Shown one piece after another: positions 43,393 to 53,625 of a stretch of 64,000 bases of DNA. The stretch is from Gaiellasilicea sp963806955. Its GTDB lineage: Bacteria; Actinomycetota; Thermoleophilia; Gaiellales; Gaiellaceae. Location: positions 1,054,001 through 1,118,000 of the forward strand of contig CAWDZG010000002.1 in NCBI GenBank assembly GCA_963806955.1. Direction: 5' to 3'. Each line of letters opens with the position of its first letter. Positions within the stretch are counted from its first letter, which is position 1. Made by a program: the position numbers and the translations under genes. The notes under the pieces are model-generated. The model was given only the letters and a program-made list of their open reading frames with translations, was not told where the DNA came from and did no database searches.

Positions 43393-44177
43393 AAGCGGTC
43401 GGCGTAAATCACGACCGACCCGACCGGCCGGAAGCCGAGTTTCTGCAGGACCGGGCCGGAGTGCTCGTTGCCCTGCGTCACGAGCAGCGGCGTGCCGCGC
43501 TCGACGGCGTCGTGCCAACGCGCATGGACGAGGGCTGTGTAGGCGCCGCGGCCGCGCTCCTCCGGCAGCGTCGCGCCACCCGTGAGGAAGACCGCGTCGT
43601 CGCCGAACCGTGAGCGGCCGATCGCGATCACACGCCCACCGTCGGCGACCAGGAATGTCAGCCCGTACGCGCCCTCGCGCTCCCAGCTCTCCGTCGCCCG
43701 CTCGCGGAGCCCGTGCCGCCGGGCCTCGGGCAGGCCGAGCGCGGCCCAGTCCACCTCTTGCGCCTCCAGGTACTCGGTCAGCGTCTCGGGGCGGCGGGCC
43801 TCCAGGGCCGGTGTGCCGGTGGGTGCCTGATCGAGGACGAGCGACGTCGTCCGCTCCCTCAGCTCGAGGCCGCGGGCGACGAGCTGCTCGCCGAGGTCGT
43901 CGGGAGTGGCGGCGTCGCCGACCCACCAGAGCACGCTGTCGAGTCCTCGCTCGGCGCCGATCGCGCGGAGGTCGGCAACCGCGCCGTCGACGCCGGTCGG
44001 GTCGAGGCGGATCCGGTTCACGTGGGCTGTCGACGGGCTGAGGAACACGACATAACCGCCGCGGTCGATGCGTTCGGCAGTCCCCTCGTGGGTGAAGAGG
44101 AACGGCCCCTCGCCGAGCTCGGCGAGGCTAGGCGACGTACTCGTCCGCGATCGCGAGCGCGTCGTCGAGGATCGCAA
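43389..44177 (-). CDS. GNAT-type N-acetyltransferase, start uncertain
   Basis: Up to 262 residues. The second half has the acetyl-CoA loop region LTGGATLPEERGRGAYTALV and a C-terminal QGNEHSGPVLQKLGFRPVG. The first half (AHVNRIRLDP) is a degenerate GNAT-like lobe. Only a TTG at 44177, inside the aminotransferase gene, gives a full-length frame. The true start may lie near a GTG around residue 42. Its upstream region contains a perfect 20-bp palindrome. Acceptor unknown. Confidence 0.72.
   Translation of the reverse strand: MRSSTTRSRSRTSTSPSLAELGEGPFLFTHEGTAERIDRGGYVVFLSPSTAHVNRIRLDPTGVDGAVADLRAIGAERGLDSVLWWVGDAATPDDLGEQLVARGLELRERTTSLVLDQAPTGTPALEARRPETLTEYLEAQEVDWAALGLPEARRHGLRERATESWEREGAYGLTFLVADGGRVIAIGRSRFGDDAVFLTGGATLPEERGRGAYTALVHARWHDAVERGTPLLVTQGNEHSGPVLQKLGFRPVGSVVIYADRF
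44108..44127. repeat. Perfect 20-bp palindrome after the aminotransferase stop
   Basis: CCTCGCCGAGCTCGGCGAGG is fully self-complementary and touches the aminotransferase stop codon (44128-44130). It could be a terminator-like hairpin, a protein-binding site or, because it lies inside the possible N-terminal coding region of the GNAT gene, chance GC-rich symmetry. Confidence 0.4.
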
Positions 44178-45480
44178 GGCCCTCGTCGAGCTCCTCGCGC
44201 GTGATCGTCAGCGGCGGGCAGACCATGACGACGTTCCAGTGGGCCATCAGGTAGAGGCCCGCCTCCAGCGCCGCCTTCTGCAGCCGTGCCACGGGCTTCG
44301 CGGCCTCGCCGCCGCCGTTGAACGGGACGAGCATCTCCTTCGTCTCGCGGTTCTTGACCAGCTCGAGCCCCCAGAAGAGGCCGAGCCCGCGGACGTCGCC
44401 CACCGATGGGTGCTTCGCCGCGAGCGCCGGCAGCGCCTCGGCGAGGTAGCGGCCGTGCTCGGCGGCGTTCTCGACGATCCCTTCCTCCTGGAAGGCCTCG
44501 ATCGAGGCGACGGCGGAGGCGCACGCGAGCGGGTGGCCCGAATAGGTCAGCCCGCCGGCGAGGAAGCGGCCGCGCAGCTGCTCGGCGATCGGCTCGGAGA
44601 CGATCATCGCGCCGAGCGGGACGTAGCCGGAGTTGATCCCCTTCGCGACCGTGAGGATGTCGGGGACGACGTCCCAGTGGTTGCACGCGAACCACTCGCC
44701 GGTGCGGCCGAAGCCGGCCATCACCTCGTCGCAGATCAGCAGGATCCCGTGCTTGTCGCAGGTCTCGCGGATCGACTGGAGGTAGCCGTCGGGCGGGACG
44801 ATGATCCCGTTCGTGCCGACGACGGTCTCGAGGATCACGGCGGCGACGGTGTCCGGCCCTTCGTACTGGAGGATCTCCTCGAAGTGCGGCGCGCCCGTGC
44901 AGACGGGGCAGGGGTCGGGGTGACCGGCGGGGCAGCGGTAGGTGTACGGGTCGAGCATCCGCACGACGCCCGGGATTCCCGGTTCGGCGTGCCAGCGGCG
45001 CGGGTCGCCCGTCAGCGTGATCGCGCCGGCCGTGGCGCCGTGGTAGCTGCGGTAGCGGGCGACGATCTTGTGGCGGCCGGTCACCCAGCGCGCGACCTTG
45101 ATCGCGTTCTCGTTCGCCTCGGCGCCGCCGTTCGTGAAGAACGACATCTTCAGGTTCCCCGGCGTGACCTCCGCGAGCATGCGCGCGAGCGTCGAGCGCG
45201 GCTCGGTCGCCATCGGCGGGCCGATCGTGGCCAGCTTCTCCGCCTGCTCCTTGATCGCGGCGACGACCTTCGGATGGCCGTAGCCGATCGAGACGTTGAC
45301 GAGCTGTGAGGCGAAGTCGAGGTAGCGCTTGCCGTCGTAGTCCCAGAAGTGGCGCCCCTCGGCCCCCGCGACCGGGATCGGGTCGATCGCGTCCTGCACC
45401 GACCAGGAATGGAGGACGTACTCCTTCGCGTCCGCCTTGACCTGGGCGCCCAGCGCCGGGTTCGTCTCGATCGTCGCCAT
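44128..45480 (-). CDS. Class III aminotransferase (beta-alanine/taurine-pyruvate type)
   Basis: 450-residue PLP enzyme. FFTNGGAEANENAIKVAR, YRSYHGATAGA, the aspartate segment ICDEVMAGFGRTGEWF and the PLP-lysine segment TVAKGINSGYVPLGAM are all present. An extra CxxGHPDPCPVC insertion is characteristic of the taurine- or beta-alanine-pyruvate subgroup. It is divergent from the semialdehyde dehydrogenase, which would use its product. TAGGAT lies 7 bases before ATG 45480. Confidence 0.87.
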   Translation of the reverse strand: MATIETNPALGAQVKADAKEYVLHSWSVQDAIDPIPVAGAEGRHFWDYDGKRYLDFASQLVNVSIGYGHPKVVAAIKEQAEKLATIGPPMATEPRSTLARMLAEVTPGNLKMSFFTNGGAEANENAIKVARWVTGRHKIVARYRSYHGATAGAITLTGDPRRWHAEPGIPGVVRMLDPYTYRCPAGHPDPCPVCTGAPHFEEILQYEGPDTVAAVILETVVGTNGIIVPPDGYLQSIRETCDKHGILLICDEVMAGFGRTGEWFACNHWDVVPDILTVAKGINSGYVPLGAMIVSEPIAEQLRGRFLAGGLTYSGHPLACASAVASIEAFQEEGIVENAAEHGRYLAEALPALAAKHPSVGDVRGLGLFWGLELVKNRETKEMLVPFNGGGEAAKPVARLQKAALEAGLYLMAHWNVVMVCPPLTITREELDEGLAILDDALAIADEYVA

Positions 45481-45487
45481 CGCCTCG

Positions 45488-45493
45488 ATCCTA
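45488..45493 (-). promoter_or_regulatory. -10 element TAGGAT of the aminotransferase gene
   Basis: TAGGAT ends 7 bases before ATG 45480. The divergent dehydrogenase -10 at 45500 begins 6 bases further on, so the two promoters are face to face. Confidence 0.5.
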
Positions 45494-45499
45494 GCGCGC

Positions 45500-45505
45500 T
45501 ACGCT
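45500..45505 (+). promoter_or_regulatory. -10 element TACGCT of the semialdehyde dehydrogenase gene
   Basis: TACGCT would start transcription near 45512, giving a leader of about 20 bases that contains AGGAGG (45521-45526), 5 bases before ATG 45532. Confidence 0.45.
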
Positions 45506-45531
45506 TGGCGCATCACCTTCAGGAGGCCCGC

Positions 45532-47058
<1,527 letters not shown>

Positions 47059-47062
<4 letters not shown>

Positions 47063-47595
47063 GACTCGAGCTCGCGGCGACGCTAGTGGTGGCCGCGGTC
47101 GCGACCGGCGTCGCCGCCGCGGAGGAGGAGCGGGCGATCCCGACGCGGGACTGCCGCTCGCGGATCGAGAGTGGCCACGCGCCCTTCGCGTTCGTCACAA
47201 CGCACAGCATCGTCGCTGGTCCGCTCGCGCTCGGGAATGTCCCGCGAGCAGCGAGTCGCGTCGGGTTGGGGCGCCGCGCGGACGACGGCCGCTTCTTCGT
47301 CAAGGCGCCGACGCTCGTGCTAGCCGGACGACCGATCGAGCTCTCAATCCCGGAGCGGCACCGGCACCGGCTCTTCCTCCGCTACACGCGCGACCCGCAG
47401 GGCACCCACATCGTCCGGTTCGAGCCATGCCCGCCCGGCACGCGGGCGTTCTCTTACCCAGGCCGAGTCGGTCGAGTGACGGGCTTCAACGGCGGCTTCT
47501 CGCTGACGCGGCCGGGTTGTTATCCGCTCGACGTGCGCGTCGAGGGGGGCCGCACCTACCGCGTCCGCATTCCGTTCGGCTACCCCTGCCGCTGA
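47059..47595 (+). CDS. Exported protein of unknown function
   Basis: 178 residues. A signal peptide (MRLELAATLVVAAVATGVAAA) precedes a small cysteine-containing domain with four Cys (RDCRSRI, EPCPPGT, RPGCYPL, GYPCR), probably two disulfides, and an Ig-like ending (CYPLDVRVEGGRTYRVRIPF). GTG 47059 overlaps the dehydrogenase stop. Its 3' end overlaps the convergent exonuclease gene by 16 bases. Not recognised further. Confidence 0.7.
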
Positions 47596-49019
47596 TCGGC
47601 GAGGGCGAAGCGCACCTCGCGCCGCGCCACGTCGGCGTGCTCGAGCCGCACCCGGACGCGCTCGCCGAGCGGTAGCGCGCCTTCGCTGCGTCCGGTGACG
47701 GCCGGCTCGCGCAGCTGCACCGTCCCTCCGTCACCGTCCTTGTCCACGTCGACGACGACGGCGTCGAACACCGCGCCGACACTGCGCTCGAGCACCGCGG
47801 CCTCGACGGTCGAGACGATTCCGGCCTCGTACTGCTGCGCGCGCCGGTTCGACCGCTCCATCGTCTCGGGGAGACCGGGGAGCGCCGCGCGAGCCCAGTC
47901 CGGCACCTCGTCACCAGCGGAGAGCGCGGCGCAGACCTCGCCGACGTAGCGGTCGACAAGCCGCCTGATCGGAGCGGTCGTGTGTGCGTAGGGCGCGCCG
48001 ATGCCCGCGTGGATCGGCGCCGGCGGTGCCTCGCCGTCGAAGGCGGCGTAGCCGGAGCCGCGCAGGAGCACCGTCGACTCGACCAGTACCGCCGCGTGCG
48101 TGGGGACGCTCGGGTCGAGCGTGCGGATGAAGTCCGGGTAGGGCACGTCGTCGGCCCAGGCGACGTCAAGCGCCCGGGCGGCGCGGCGGAGCCGGTCGAC
48201 TGCGCCCTCGTCGGCCTTCGGCAGCGTCCGCAGGACGCCGATCCGTCCCGCGAGCATCAGCTCCGCGGCGGCCTGACCGGCCAGGAGCGAGATCTGGGCG
48301 TTCCAGCCCTCGACCGGATGGGGCGCCCGGAAGGAGAGCTCGTATCCGTTCGGCCCCTTCGTAACCTCCTGTTCGGGCAGCTGCAGGGCAAGGCCGCCGC
48401 GGCGAGCCTCGCGCTCCTGGCGCAGCCGGCCGACCTCGCGCAGGAGCTGGAGCGGCTCCGCCGCGGTGTCGTCGTCGAGCGCCCGCTGCACCGCGGCGTA
48501 GTCCAGCTTCGCGCGGCTTCGGACCAGGGCGCGCCGCACGTCGACCTCGGTCCCCTCGCCCTCCGCGTCCACCGTCATCGTCCAGACGAGCGCCGGCCGC
48601 GTCTCGTCCGGGAGCAGGCTGGCCGCGTCCTCCGACAGCCGCGGCGGGTAGAGGCGCGCATTGCCGTCGGGAGCGTAGAGCGTCTCGCCGCGCTCGTGTG
48701 CCTCGGCGTCCAGCGGCCCGCCCGGTGTGACGAACGCCGCGACGTCCGCGATCGCGTAGCGCACGATGTAACCGGAGCCGCTGCGCTCGAGGTGGAGCGC
48801 CTGGTCGAGGTCGAGCGAGCCGGGCGGGTCGATCGTGACGAACGGGATCGACGTCTCGTCCGCGTCCGGCAGGCGCGGCGACCGGGCCGACGTCTCCGCC
48901 TCCTCGAGAGCCGCCGGCGGGAACTCGACCGAGACGTCGAGGCTCGCGCGTAGCTCTGCCAGCGCCGAGGCGATCTCCGCGGCGTCGGGTGGCACGAGAC
49001 GGAGGTAGCGGCCCTGCAC
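47580..49019 (-). CDS. RNB-domain exoribonuclease (RNase II/R family)
   Basis: 479 residues. The RNB catalytic core has the magnesium-site aspartates in TIDPPGSLDLDQALHLER and YAIADVAAFV. Later blocks are YPPRLSEDAASLLPDETRPA, HAGIGAPYAHTTAPIRR(L) and a C-terminal S1-like strand region. N-terminal cold-shock domains of standard RNase R are missing, so it is a compact form. GTG 49019 with TAGATT 6 bases upstream. Confidence 0.88.
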   Translation of the reverse strand: MQGRYLRLVPPDAAEIASALAELRASLDVSVEFPPAALEEAETSARSPRLPDADETSIPFVTIDPPGSLDLDQALHLERSGSGYIVRYAIADVAAFVTPGGPLDAEAHERGETLYAPDGNARLYPPRLSEDAASLLPDETRPALVWTMTVDAEGEGTEVDVRRALVRSRAKLDYAAVQRALDDDTAAEPLQLLREVGRLRQEREARRGGLALQLPEQEVTKGPNGYELSFRAPHPVEGWNAQISLLAGQAAAELMLAGRIGVLRTLPKADEGAVDRLRRAARALDVAWADDVPYPDFIRTLDPSVPTHAAVLVESTVLLRGSGYAAFDGEAPPAPIHAGIGAPYAHTTAPIRRLVDRYVGEVCAALSAGDEVPDWARAALPGLPETMERSNRRAQQYEAGIVSTVEAAVLERSVGAVFDAVVVDVDKDGDGGTVQLREPAVTGRSEGALPLGERVRVRLEHADVARREVRFALADQRQG

Positions 49020-49025
49020 GAGGCC

Positions 49026-49031
49026 AATCTA
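49026..49031 (-). promoter_or_regulatory. -10 element TAGATT of the RNB exonuclease gene
   Basis: TAGATT ends 6 bases before GTG 49019. The 59-base gap also has to hold the promoter of the divergent LuxR-type regulator. Confidence 0.5.
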
Positions 49032-49078
49032 GTCGTCTCCCGGTTGAATCGCGGGCGGTGACCGCGCAGGATCAGGGC

Positions 49079-51562
49079 ATGTCGGAGCTGCTCGAGCGGG
49101 GCGATCTACTGGCGCAACTCGCTGCGTTCCGCGCGGAGGGCGGGCGGCTCGTGTTCGTCGGCGGCGAGGCGGGCGTCGGCAAGACCGCGCTCGTGCGCGC
49201 CTTCTCGGACCGCGTCGGGGATGCCGCCCGAGGCTCGTGCGAGAGCCTCGCTGCGCCGACCCCGCTGGGGCCCTTCCTCGACCTCGGCCTCGAGCCGGGC
49301 GAGCCACGCGCGGTCGCGGCGGCCGCGCTCGGCCGCGGCGGCGTGCTCGTGCTCGAGGACGTGCACTGGGCGGACGGCGCCACCCTCGACGCCCTGCGCG
49401 TGCTCGGCCGGCGCGTCGACGGCTCGGGGACGCTCGTGATCGCGACCTACCGGGACGACGAGGTCGCGGGCGACCATCCGCTGCGGGTCGTGCTCGGCGA
49501 GCTCGCGTCGGCGCCCGGTGTCGTCCGGCTCGCCGTGCCACGCCTCACGGTCGATGCCGTCCGCGAGCTGGCGGAGCCGCACGGCCTGGACGCCGAGGTG
49601 CTCCACCGGCTCACGCTCGGGAACGCGTTCTACGTCACCGAGATCCTCGCCGCGGGCGGCGACGAGCTTCCAGCGACCGTTCGCGACGCCGTGCTCGCCC
49701 GGGCGGCGCTACTCGACGAGGGCGCGCGCAGGCTGCTCGCTGCGATCTCGGTGGTGCCGACGCGAGCGGAGCTCTGGCTGCTCGAGCAGGTCGCCGCGGT
49801 GGAGCTCGGCCGGCTCGACGACTGCCTCGCCTCGGGTGTCCTTCGCGCCGAGGGCGACGGGGTCGCCTTCCGGCACGAGCTCGCGCGCCTCGCCGTCGCA
49901 GGCGAGATCGCGCCGCACCGGCGCCGTGCCCTGCACGCGTCGATCCTCGCCGCGCTCGAGCCCGGCGGCGACCTCTCGCGCCTCGCCCACCACGCCGAGG
50001 AGGCCGGCGACGTCGAGGCGGTGCTCCGCTACGCGCCGGCGGCAGCCCGCGCCGCCGCCGCGGTGAGCTCGCATCGCGAGGCGGCGGTGCAGTACCGGCG
50101 AGCACTCCGCCATGCGGACAGCCTGCCCCTGCGGGAGCGGGCCGAACTGCTCGACGGGTACGCGGAGGAGGCCCTGCTCACCGGCCTCTACGAGGAGTCG
50201 GTCGAGGCGCGCGGCGCCGCGCTCGCGCTGTACCGGGAGCTGGGCGACCGGCTGAAGACCGGCGAGACGCTCTCGCGGCTCACGAACGCGAACACGAGGC
50301 TGGGACGCAACCGGGAGGCCGAGGACGCGAGCCGCGAGGCGATCGAGATCCTGGAGACGCTTCCGCACGGCCGTGAGCTGGCGTCGGCCTACGCGGTGCA
50401 GGCGTACATCCGGATGCTCAGCCGCGACAACGAGGAAGGGGTCGCCTGGGGGCGGAAGGCGGTCGCGGCGGCGCGCGCCGCCGGTGATCTCGAGGTCGAG
50501 GCATACGGGCTGAACATGGCCGGAACGTCGCTGCTGATGGCCGGACGGATCGACGAGGGCGTGCGGGAACTGGAGCGCAGCCTCGCCCTCGCCGGCCGGC
50601 GGGGGCAACGAGGTCTTCCAGCTGTCCGCGCTGAACATGCTCGGCACGGGGTTGGGCGAGATGATGGAGCTCGAGCCGTCCGAGCGCTGGCTCCGCGAGT
50701 GCATCGACTTCGCCGAGGCGCACGAGCTCTGGCCGGTGTACCCGCGCTCGTGGCTCGCGCTCGTGCACGTCTACCGCGGCCGTTGGGACGAGGGCGCGTC
50801 GGTGGCCACATCCGTCCTGCGGGGGTTGAACGACCCGATCAGCCGGATCGGCGCGCTGATCGCGCTCGGGCGCGTGCGCGCCAGGCGGGGCGACCCGGGC
50901 GCGTTCGACGCGCTCGACGAGGCGCTCGAGCTCGCGGCGCCGGGCGGGCACCTGCAGCGGCTCGGACACGTGCACGCGGCCCGCGCAGAGGCGGCCTGGC
51001 TCGCGGGCGACGAGGAGCGGACAGTCGCGGAGGCACGAGCCGCGTACGACCTCGCGCTCGAGAAGCGGCACCTCTGGTACGCGGGCGAGCTCGCTTACTG
51101 GCAGTGGAAGGCGGGCGCGCCCGCCGAGGCGCCGAGCTGGGTCGCCGAGCCGTACCGGCTCCAGCTCGCAGGCGACGCGGAGAGCGCCGCGGCGGCGTGG
51201 CGCGCCCGCGGCTGCGTCTACGAGGCTGCTCGCGTGCAGGCCGACGCCGGCGACGAGACCGCTCTCGCCGAGCTCGACCGGCTCGGCGCCCTGCCCGCCG
51301 CAACGGAGCTCCGCCGGCGGCTCGGGCTGCGCGGCCCGCGCGAGTCGACCCGCGAGAACCCCGCCGGACTGACGGCGCGCGAGCTCGAGGTCGTCGCGCT
51401 CGTCGCCGACGGCCTGCAGAACGGGAGATCGCCGAGCGGCTCGTGCTCTCGCCGCGCACGGTCGACCACCACGTCTCCGCCGTCCTGCGCAAGCTTGGCG
51501 CCCGGACGCGCGGCGAGGCCGCGTCGGCCGCGTCGGAGCTCGGCCTGCTCGAGCAGGGCTAG
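49079..51562 (+). CDS. LuxR-family ATPase regulator (LAL type), two frame breaks
   Basis: Restored length 827 residues. AAA/STAND ATPase with FVGGEAGVGKTALVRAF and VLVLEDVHWADGATLDAL, then a long TPR-like region and a C-terminal LuxR helix-turn-helix (TARELEVVALVADGL, ERLVLSPRTVDHHVSAVLR). One extra G in the GGGGG at 50601-50605 and one missing base near 51423-51425 cancel out. ATG 49079 is chosen; GTG 49058 is possible. It is followed by a shorter paralogue, so this is a tandem duplication. Confidence 0.85.
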   Translation: MSELLERGDLLAQLAAFRAEGGRLVFVGGEAGVGKTALVRAFSDRVGDAARGSCESLAAPTPLGPFLDLGLEPGEPRAVAAAALGRGGVLVLEDVHWADGATLDALRVLGRRVDGSGTLVIATYRDDEVAGDHPLRVVLGELASAPGVVRLAVPRLTVDAVRELAEPHGLDAEVLHRLTLGNAFYVTEILAAGGDELPATVRDAVLARAALLDEGARRLLAAISVVPTRAELWLLEQVAAVELGRLDDCLASGVLRAEGDGVAFRHELARLAVAGEIAPHRRRALHASILAALEPGGDLSRLAHHAEEAGDVEAVLRYAPAAARAAAAVSSHREAAVQYRRALRHADSLPLRERAELLDGYAEEALLTGLYEESVEARGAALALYRELGDRLKTGETLSRLTNANTRLGRNREAEDASREAIEILETLPHGRELASAYAVQAYIRMLSRDNEEGVAWGRKAVAAARAAGDLEVEAYGLNMAGTSLLMAGRIDEGVRELERSLALAGRRGQRGLPAVRAEHARHGVGRDDGARAVRALAPRVHRLRRGARALAGVPALVARARARLPRPLGRGRVGGHIRPAGVERPDQPDRRADRARARARQAGRPGRVRRARRGARARGAGRAPAAARTRARGPRRGGLARGRRGADSRGGTSRVRPRAREAAPLVRGRARLLAVEGGRARRGAELGRRAVPAPARRRRGERRGGVARPRLRLRGCSRAGRRRRRDRSRRARPARRPARRNGAPPAARAARPARVDPREPRRTDGARARGRRARRRRPAEREIAERLVLSPRTVDHHVSAVLRKLGARTRGEAASAASELGLLEQG

Positions 51563-51605
51563 CCGAGGGTTGTACTCGGGCGGCGCGCCGGTCACACTCC
51601 GGTTC

Positions 51606-53234
51606 GTGACGATCTCGTCCGTGGTACGGGCCGAGTTGCTCGAGCGCGAGGAGCTCCTCGACAGGTTCGCAGGAGCGCTCGCGGAGGCGTCTGCCGGCAA
51701 CGGCCGGCTCGTCCTGCTCGCCGGCGAGGCCGGTGCCGGCAAGAGCGCGCTCGTGCGGGCATTCTGCGCCGAGCAGCCCGGCCCGGTGCGCGTGCTCTCG
51801 GGAGCGTGCGACGCGCTCTTCACCCCGCGCCCGCTCGGTCCGCTCGCGGACGTCGCGGCCGAGACGGGCGGCGAGCTCGAGCGCTTGGTCGACACTGGTG
51901 CGCAACCGCATGAGATCCTCAAGGTGCTGCTCGAGGAGCTCCGCGGGCCGCGGCCGACGCTGCTCGTGATCGAGGACCTGCACTGGGCCGACGAGGCGAC
52001 GCTCGATGTCCTACGTGTGCTCAGCCGCCGGATCGACGCGACGCACGCGCTCGTGGTGGCCACCTATCGCGACGACGAGCTCGACCGCGAGCATCCGTTG
52101 CGGATCGTCCTCGGCGAGCTCGCGACCCGTCCGTGTGTCGAGCGCCTGGCGGTCCCGCCGCTCTCGCCCGCTGCGGTCGCGGAGCTGGCGGCGGGCGGGA
52201 TCGACCCCGTCGAGCTCCATCGCCTCACGAACGGCAACCCGTTCTTCGTCACCGAGGTGATCGCCTCCGGCCTCGGCGTCGTCCCGCCGACGGTGCGCGA
52301 CGCCGTGCTCGCGCGCGCTGCGAGGCTGTCCGAGCCGGGGAGAGCGGTGCTCGACGCCGTCGCGATCGCACCGCCACGCGTCGAGCTGTGGCTGCTCGAG
52401 GCGCTGGCGGGCGAGAACGTGAGCGGGCTCGACGAGTGCCTGGCGTCCGGGATGCTGGTCGAGCGGTCGAGCGCAGTGGAGTTCCGCCACGATCTGGCGC
52501 GCCTCGCGATCGAGGAGTCCGCGCGCTCCCGCGCGGGAACGCGGGAGCTGCTCGTCGAGGCCGGCGCGATCGACGGCTCCACGGACGACTTCGATCGCTG
52601 CGCCGCGGTCGCAGCGGCGCTGGCGGAGGTCGTCTGGCTCGAACGGCGGCCGGAGGACGTTCGCGAGGCCACACAGGCCGCGTTCGACCGGTCGGTCGCG
52701 AGGCGCTCGCCGTGGTGGACGGGCGAGCTCGCCTACTGGCGGTCCAAGCACGGAATCGTGGACGACCTCCCGACCTGGATCGCCGAGCCGTGGGCGCTGC
52801 AGCTGGCCGGCGACTGGCGGGGCGCGGCGACGGCCTGGACGGCGCTCGGCTGCCCGTACGAGGCGGCGCTCGCGTTGAGCGAAGCCGACGACGACCAGGC
52901 GCTACTCCGTGCGCTCGACGCGTTCCAGCGGCTGGGGGCGCGGCCGGCGGCCACACTGGTGGCCCAGCGGCTGCGCGAGCGCGGCGTGCGCGGTCTGCCG
53001 CGCGGCCCTCGTAGCGACACCCGTCGGAACGGCGGCGGCCTGACGAGCCGCGAGCTCGAGGTGGTCGACCTCCTCGCTGCCGGGCTCCGCAACGCCGCCA
53101 TCGCGGAGCGGCTCTTCCTCTCGCGCCGCACCGTCGACCACCATGTCTCCTCGATCCTGCGGAAGCTGAGCGTCAGCAGCCGCGGCGAGGCGGTCGCGGC
53201 CGCGACCGAGCTCGGCCTCCTCCAAGACCGGTAG
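51606..53234 (+). CDS. LuxR-family ATPase regulator, compact paralogue without the TPR region
   Basis: 542 residues. The same order of parts as its upstream neighbour appears: P-loop LLAGEAGAGKSALVRAF, LVIEDLHWADEATLDVL, then at about residue 305 it jumps directly to a late part of the paralogue and ends in the HTH TSRELEVVDLLAAGL, ERLFLSRRTVDHHVSSILRK. The TPR-rich middle of about 280 residues is absent without a frame break. GTG 51606 start; the 43-base gap holds a weak CACACT element 7 bases upstream. Confidence 0.87.
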   Translation: MTISSVVRAELLEREELLDRFAGALAEASAGNGRLVLLAGEAGAGKSALVRAFCAEQPGPVRVLSGACDALFTPRPLGPLADVAAETGGELERLVDTGAQPHEILKVLLEELRGPRPTLLVIEDLHWADEATLDVLRVLSRRIDATHALVVATYRDDELDREHPLRIVLGELATRPCVERLAVPPLSPAAVAELAAGGIDPVELHRLTNGNPFFVTEVIASGLGVVPPTVRDAVLARAARLSEPGRAVLDAVAIAPPRVELWLLEALAGENVSGLDECLASGMLVERSSAVEFRHDLARLAIEESARSRAGTRELLVEAGAIDGSTDDFDRCAAVAAALAEVVWLERRPEDVREATQAAFDRSVARRSPWWTGELAYWRSKHGIVDDLPTWIAEPWALQLAGDWRGAATAWTALGCPYEAALALSEADDDQALLRALDAFQRLGARPAATLVAQRLRERGVRGLPRGPRSDTRRNGGGLTSRELEVVDLLAAGLRNAAIAERLFLSRRTVDHHVSSILRKLSVSSRGEAVAAATELGLLQDR

Positions 53235-53288
53235 GCAACGCGCGGCAAGATGGGTAGTCCCGCCGATGTCGGCCGCCACGTCCGCCCG

Positions 53289-53294
53289 TACCGT
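53289..53294 (+). promoter_or_regulatory. -10 element TACCGT of the DUF4242 gene
   Basis: TACCGT would start transcription near 53301, leaving a leader of about 20 bases with AAAGGAG before ATG 53322. The remaining bases of the 87-base gap show nothing else clear. Confidence 0.4.
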
Positions 53295-53321
53295 CGAGAC
53301 ATCCGATGAAAGGAGTCTCGA

Positions 53322-53612
53322 ATGGAGACCTACGTGATCCTCCGCCGCGGTGGCTGGCGTTCCGGCGAGGAGCTCGGCGAGGCGGCGGCACGCTCGACCG
53401 CAGAGGGCGAGCGCATGCCCGACGACATCGCCTGGATCCGCAGCTACGTGCTCGAGGAGGGCAGCGGTGTCGGCACCGTCTGCATCTACCAGGCGTCGAG
53501 CCCGGAGGCGATCCGCGCGCACGCGGCGGCCGCCGGCCTGCCCGTGGACGAGATCGTCCGCGTCGTCGACACCGTCCTCGTCCGCCCCGATCCGGCCCCC
53601 GTGGCCGCCTAG
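53322..53612 (+). CDS. DUF4242 (SCO4226-like) small protein
   Basis: 96-residue ferredoxin-like alpha/beta protein: YVILRRGGW opening, DDIAWIRSYVLEEGSGVGTV, YQASSPEAIRAHAAAAGLPVDEIVRV. The family includes a streptomycete protein reported to bind nickel, but metal residues cannot be confirmed here. Strong AAGGAG ribosome site. Only 13 bases separate it from the exported protein gene downstream, probably one transcript. Confidence 0.8.
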   Translation: METYVILRRGGWRSGEELGEAAARSTAEGERMPDDIAWIRSYVLEEGSGVGTVCIYQASSPEAIRAHAAAAGLPVDEIVRVVDTVLVRPDPAPVAA

Positions 53613-53625
53613 GAAGGAGTTACAG

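Noticed and set aside
50637..53234. An 865-residue LuxR regulator with a long N-terminal extension
   Set aside because: The extension is the displaced TPR region of the upstream paralogue; frame restoration assigns it there and the second gene starts at 51606.
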